Below, in pieces: positions 61,990-64,000 of a stretch of 64,000 nt of DNA. The stretch is taken from positions 232,577,369 to 232,641,368 of the forward strand of contig JBAIZL010000005.1 in assembly GCA_036971475.1 (NCBI GenBank), written 5' to 3'. This DNA is from Prosapia bicincta (taxonomy: Eukaryota > Arthropoda > Insecta > Hemiptera > Cercopidae). The position numbers were made by a program, and so were the translations under genes. How positions within the stretch are numbered: the first letter of the stretch is position 1; each line of letters starts with the position of its first letter. Below the pieces are notes generated by a model that saw nothing but the letters and a program-made list of their open reading frames with translations, was not told the DNA's origin and made no database searches.

Positions 61990-63770
61990 GTATTGCTTTT
62001 TTAATATAATGGAGTCTAAATGACAATTACTTACTTTCATAAATTTAATTATCTTTTTCTACCACCATAAAATTTAAGACACAAATCAACTTTATAGACA
62101 GTAAAGAAATTTCTACAAAATTTGCAACCTAGGGCTTGGGACAAATAATTTCATCTCATTTCAGATCAAAGGTATTTCATTTCCTACCTAAACTCCTTTG
62201 ATGTGGAACAATAATTGAGGAGGTAGCAATTAATAGCAAACATGCTCATTTAAAATAAAAACAATTAATAAATATCAAATGGTTGATAAAATACATGATC
62301 ATTGCTATATGATGAGTGGCATGTATCAATCAAAATAATATGTGTCCTGTAGTTAATTATCAAATATAAAGCATTAAATCCAATCTCTCATTCTAGTTTG
62401 TAACTTATTGTTTTCTAGATTGTAATTTTGTTATAAGACTCTCTGATGATGATGATTTGGTCATCCAAATGTACTGTAATTTTTCTTTTTATTGTAATTA
62501 TATGAATGAATTCTTTAAAATGTATTTTTCAATAATTTCAATCAAGGTAGGTTAGTAAATTTTATATTTTATTTTAAGATAAATAAATATTCTAGAGGTT
62601 TCTTTTTTTAATAACAAGTTTAATGTATCATTTAAAACAATTTCTTAGCAATTATAAATTCTAGTAATAAATTACAATTTTTTCTTTTTTTAAAGTTTTA
62701 CAAATTTACTATAAGTGCCCTCTATTATCATAAGTCTTATTACTCTAAATTGTATTTCTCTTTTGGGCAGCAACAATTTTTATTTAATTTAGCCTAAATT
62801 GATTTTAATTTTATTTAGCACAAGCTCTCTTAATCTCGGGTTATCTGGTAGGTTTTAAATTTTGAATAATGAAATCTTATTTGGCACTCTAAAGTAAAAG
62901 AACAAAAAAAATCTAAGCTATAAATGTTTTAAACTATGTTACAAAATTAATTTATTTCTAGGTAAAATTGTCCCTTAATATTCTTTCTAAATGTTTTTTC
63001 TAGTTTGATTTTATAATAAATTCACTGGGTCTGATTGCAAAATTTCAAAATGTAGTAATGGATCTAGCCTAGATACTTAAGTGTTTTAGGTTGCAGATTC
63101 CACTTTTCGGCCTTTATCAAAATATTTAATAAGATCTTTTTAAATAAATAGTTTTAATTAATTTTCTTGAAAGTATTTTGTAGTGTTAATTGAATTCGAG
63201 ACTAACACTCCCGCACTAGGTTTAAATTCTTCAAATTTTATTGGCCAATTCTGAAACACGTCTGTCTTGTTTGAGTAGGTTTGAACAACTGAAGCGACGC
63301 TAAGCCACGCATTTAAAAATGGCTAAACCAGCTATTTCCTTTTTTTTATCGTTGTTGCCGGCTTTACGGATGCTGTATTCACTGCCTTTGGTACATTTCA
63401 TGTTCTTAATAACTAGATTATAATTTCTTTGCAGGTAACTGCATTTAAATATTATATCTCACGACTAAATTTAAATTTATCAGCTGTTCTTTTCACCATG
63501 CGCGCGCACTTCACTGAATACGTTACCCAGCCCGTCTTGGTTCATTTTTGTAATCTAAAACTGGTTTCACTTTCTTAACACTTAAAGGCTTTAACTTTTA
63601 TTTACATTGTTTTAGTGTTCTTTTCAAACTGTTACACATTAAATTGTTTCTATTATATTGTTTTTTTTATAGTGGTTATTGTTCTAAACTTGTGATTAAA
63701 TGTTACGATTTTGCCAATTTAGGTTATGTTTACATTTTTCTCTTTTTTCATAATTTGGTTCTTTTATGGT
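61990..63770. other. no firm gene; GC-richer patch at 63180-63540
   Basis: Mostly AT-rich. A relatively GC-rich stretch at 63180-63540 with several CpG (including GCGCGCGC near 63500) might be a promoter or an old element end; I see no supporting motif. A hammerhead-like fragment lies at 62443-62480. Confidence 0.35.
62443..62480 (+). ncRNA. weak hammerhead-like relic
   Basis: CTGATGA (perfect core), T, GATGA-tttgg-TCATC (perfect 5-bp stem II), CAAA (core, expected GAAA), then TGTACTG where the family D motif has TGTACAT. Stem I pairing is not convincing. The order matches the other PLE 3' ends, so I read it as a remnant of one. Confidence 0.4.
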
Positions 63771-63772
63771 TT

Positions 63773-63940
63773 GAATTTACTTACATATTTATATTATATT
63801 ATACATAGTGCCTTTCTTACTTGCTATTCCAAAATGTTACATAGCCCCCAAATTTAGAATTTACTTACATATTTATATTATATTATACATAGTGCCTTTC
63901 TTACTTGCTATTCCAAAATGTTACATAGCCCCCAAATTTA
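63773..63940. repeat. two tandem copies of an 84-bp unit
   Basis: Units 63773-63856 and 63857-63940 appear identical (GAATTTACTTACATATTTAT ... ACATAGCCCCCAAATTTA). A perfect duplication in noisy AT-rich DNA is either very young or an assembly artefact. No coding meaning seen. Confidence 0.9.
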
Positions 63941-64000
63941 GATTTAAAAAAATTTGATTTCAAAATTCCTTTCCTTTTTTTTTAATCTCAATTTCCACAT

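Noticed and set aside
63319..63423. Plus-strand small open frame MAKPAISFFLSLLPALRMLY and on, in a GC-richer patch
   Set aside because: A hydrophobic 34-residue frame with a fair start context, but no homologue known to me and no splice or promoter evidence.
1..64000. tRNA, rRNA, CRISPR and bacterial operon features
   Set aside because: None seen; the window is eukaryotic nuclear-type DNA.

Overview
The window looks like a piece of an AT-rich, intron-rich animal genome, most probably an arthropod. I infer this from two conserved host genes with GT-AG introns and from the mobile-element mix (Penelope-like, BEL/Pao, mariner, pogo/Tigger, piggyBac, Helitron, LINE). A chelicerate or hemimetabolous insect is plausible; the sequence alone does not settle it. 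No bacterial-type genes, tRNA, rRNA or CRISPR arrays were found.

Host genes. (1) The 3' part of a stomatin/MEC-2-type band-7 protein gene lies on the + strand at 4628-16082: five coding exons giving the last 179 residues, with the 5' exons not found and probably upstream of the window. (2) A complete mitochondrial small-subunit ribosomal protein S35 gene (Mrps35) lies on the + strand at 29880-58018: six coding exons, 332 residues, AATAAA at 58041. Its last intron is 17.65 kb long and carries a nest of retroelements. (3) A possible last exon of an unidentified minus-strand gene sits at 61931-61978.

Layout. 1-4.6 kb: a palindromic repeat and a decayed LINE reverse transcriptase. 4.6-16.1 kb: the stomatin gene, whose introns hold a hairpin retroposon, a mariner relic, a Penelope-like element (PLE) 3' half, a minisatellite and a hammerhead relic. 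16-29.7 kb: mostly featureless AT-rich DNA with a palindrome (17.9 kb), a TE-associated protein relic (25 kb), a Helitron helicase tail (27.1 kb), a PLE tail (27.4 kb), a second hairpin retroposon (27.9 kb) and a Tigger-like element (28.2-29.65 kb). 29.9-58 kb: Mrps35, with mariner, PLE, Ty3-like and piggyBac relics in its introns. 40.5-56.65 kb: the nest, in which a head-to-head inverted pair of PLE copies is interrupted by a BEL/Pao element (5-bp AATAT duplication), whose left LTR is in turn interrupted by a 5.9-kb LTR element with LTRs identical by eye (4-bp ACTC duplication). 57.5-61.4 kb: an inverted hammerhead-bearing hairpin, a PLE relic, a pogo/Tigger-type element and a piggyBac element. 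61.4-64 kb: mostly nothing recognisable.

The most unusual theme is hammerhead ribozymes. At least eight sites match the CUGANGA / stem II / GAAA / short palindromic stem III / UH / stem I plan, at the 3' ends of PLE copies and inside short inverted-repeat elements. The copy at 40588-40630 (minus) has every core base and all three stems intact. Hammerheads in Penelope-like elements are established knowledge. The short hairpin elements (8.1, 27.9 and 57.6 kb), with a unique end segment, long inverted arms, hammerhead remnants and 11-20-bp target duplications, look like a less familiar class and are the best candidate for something new here.
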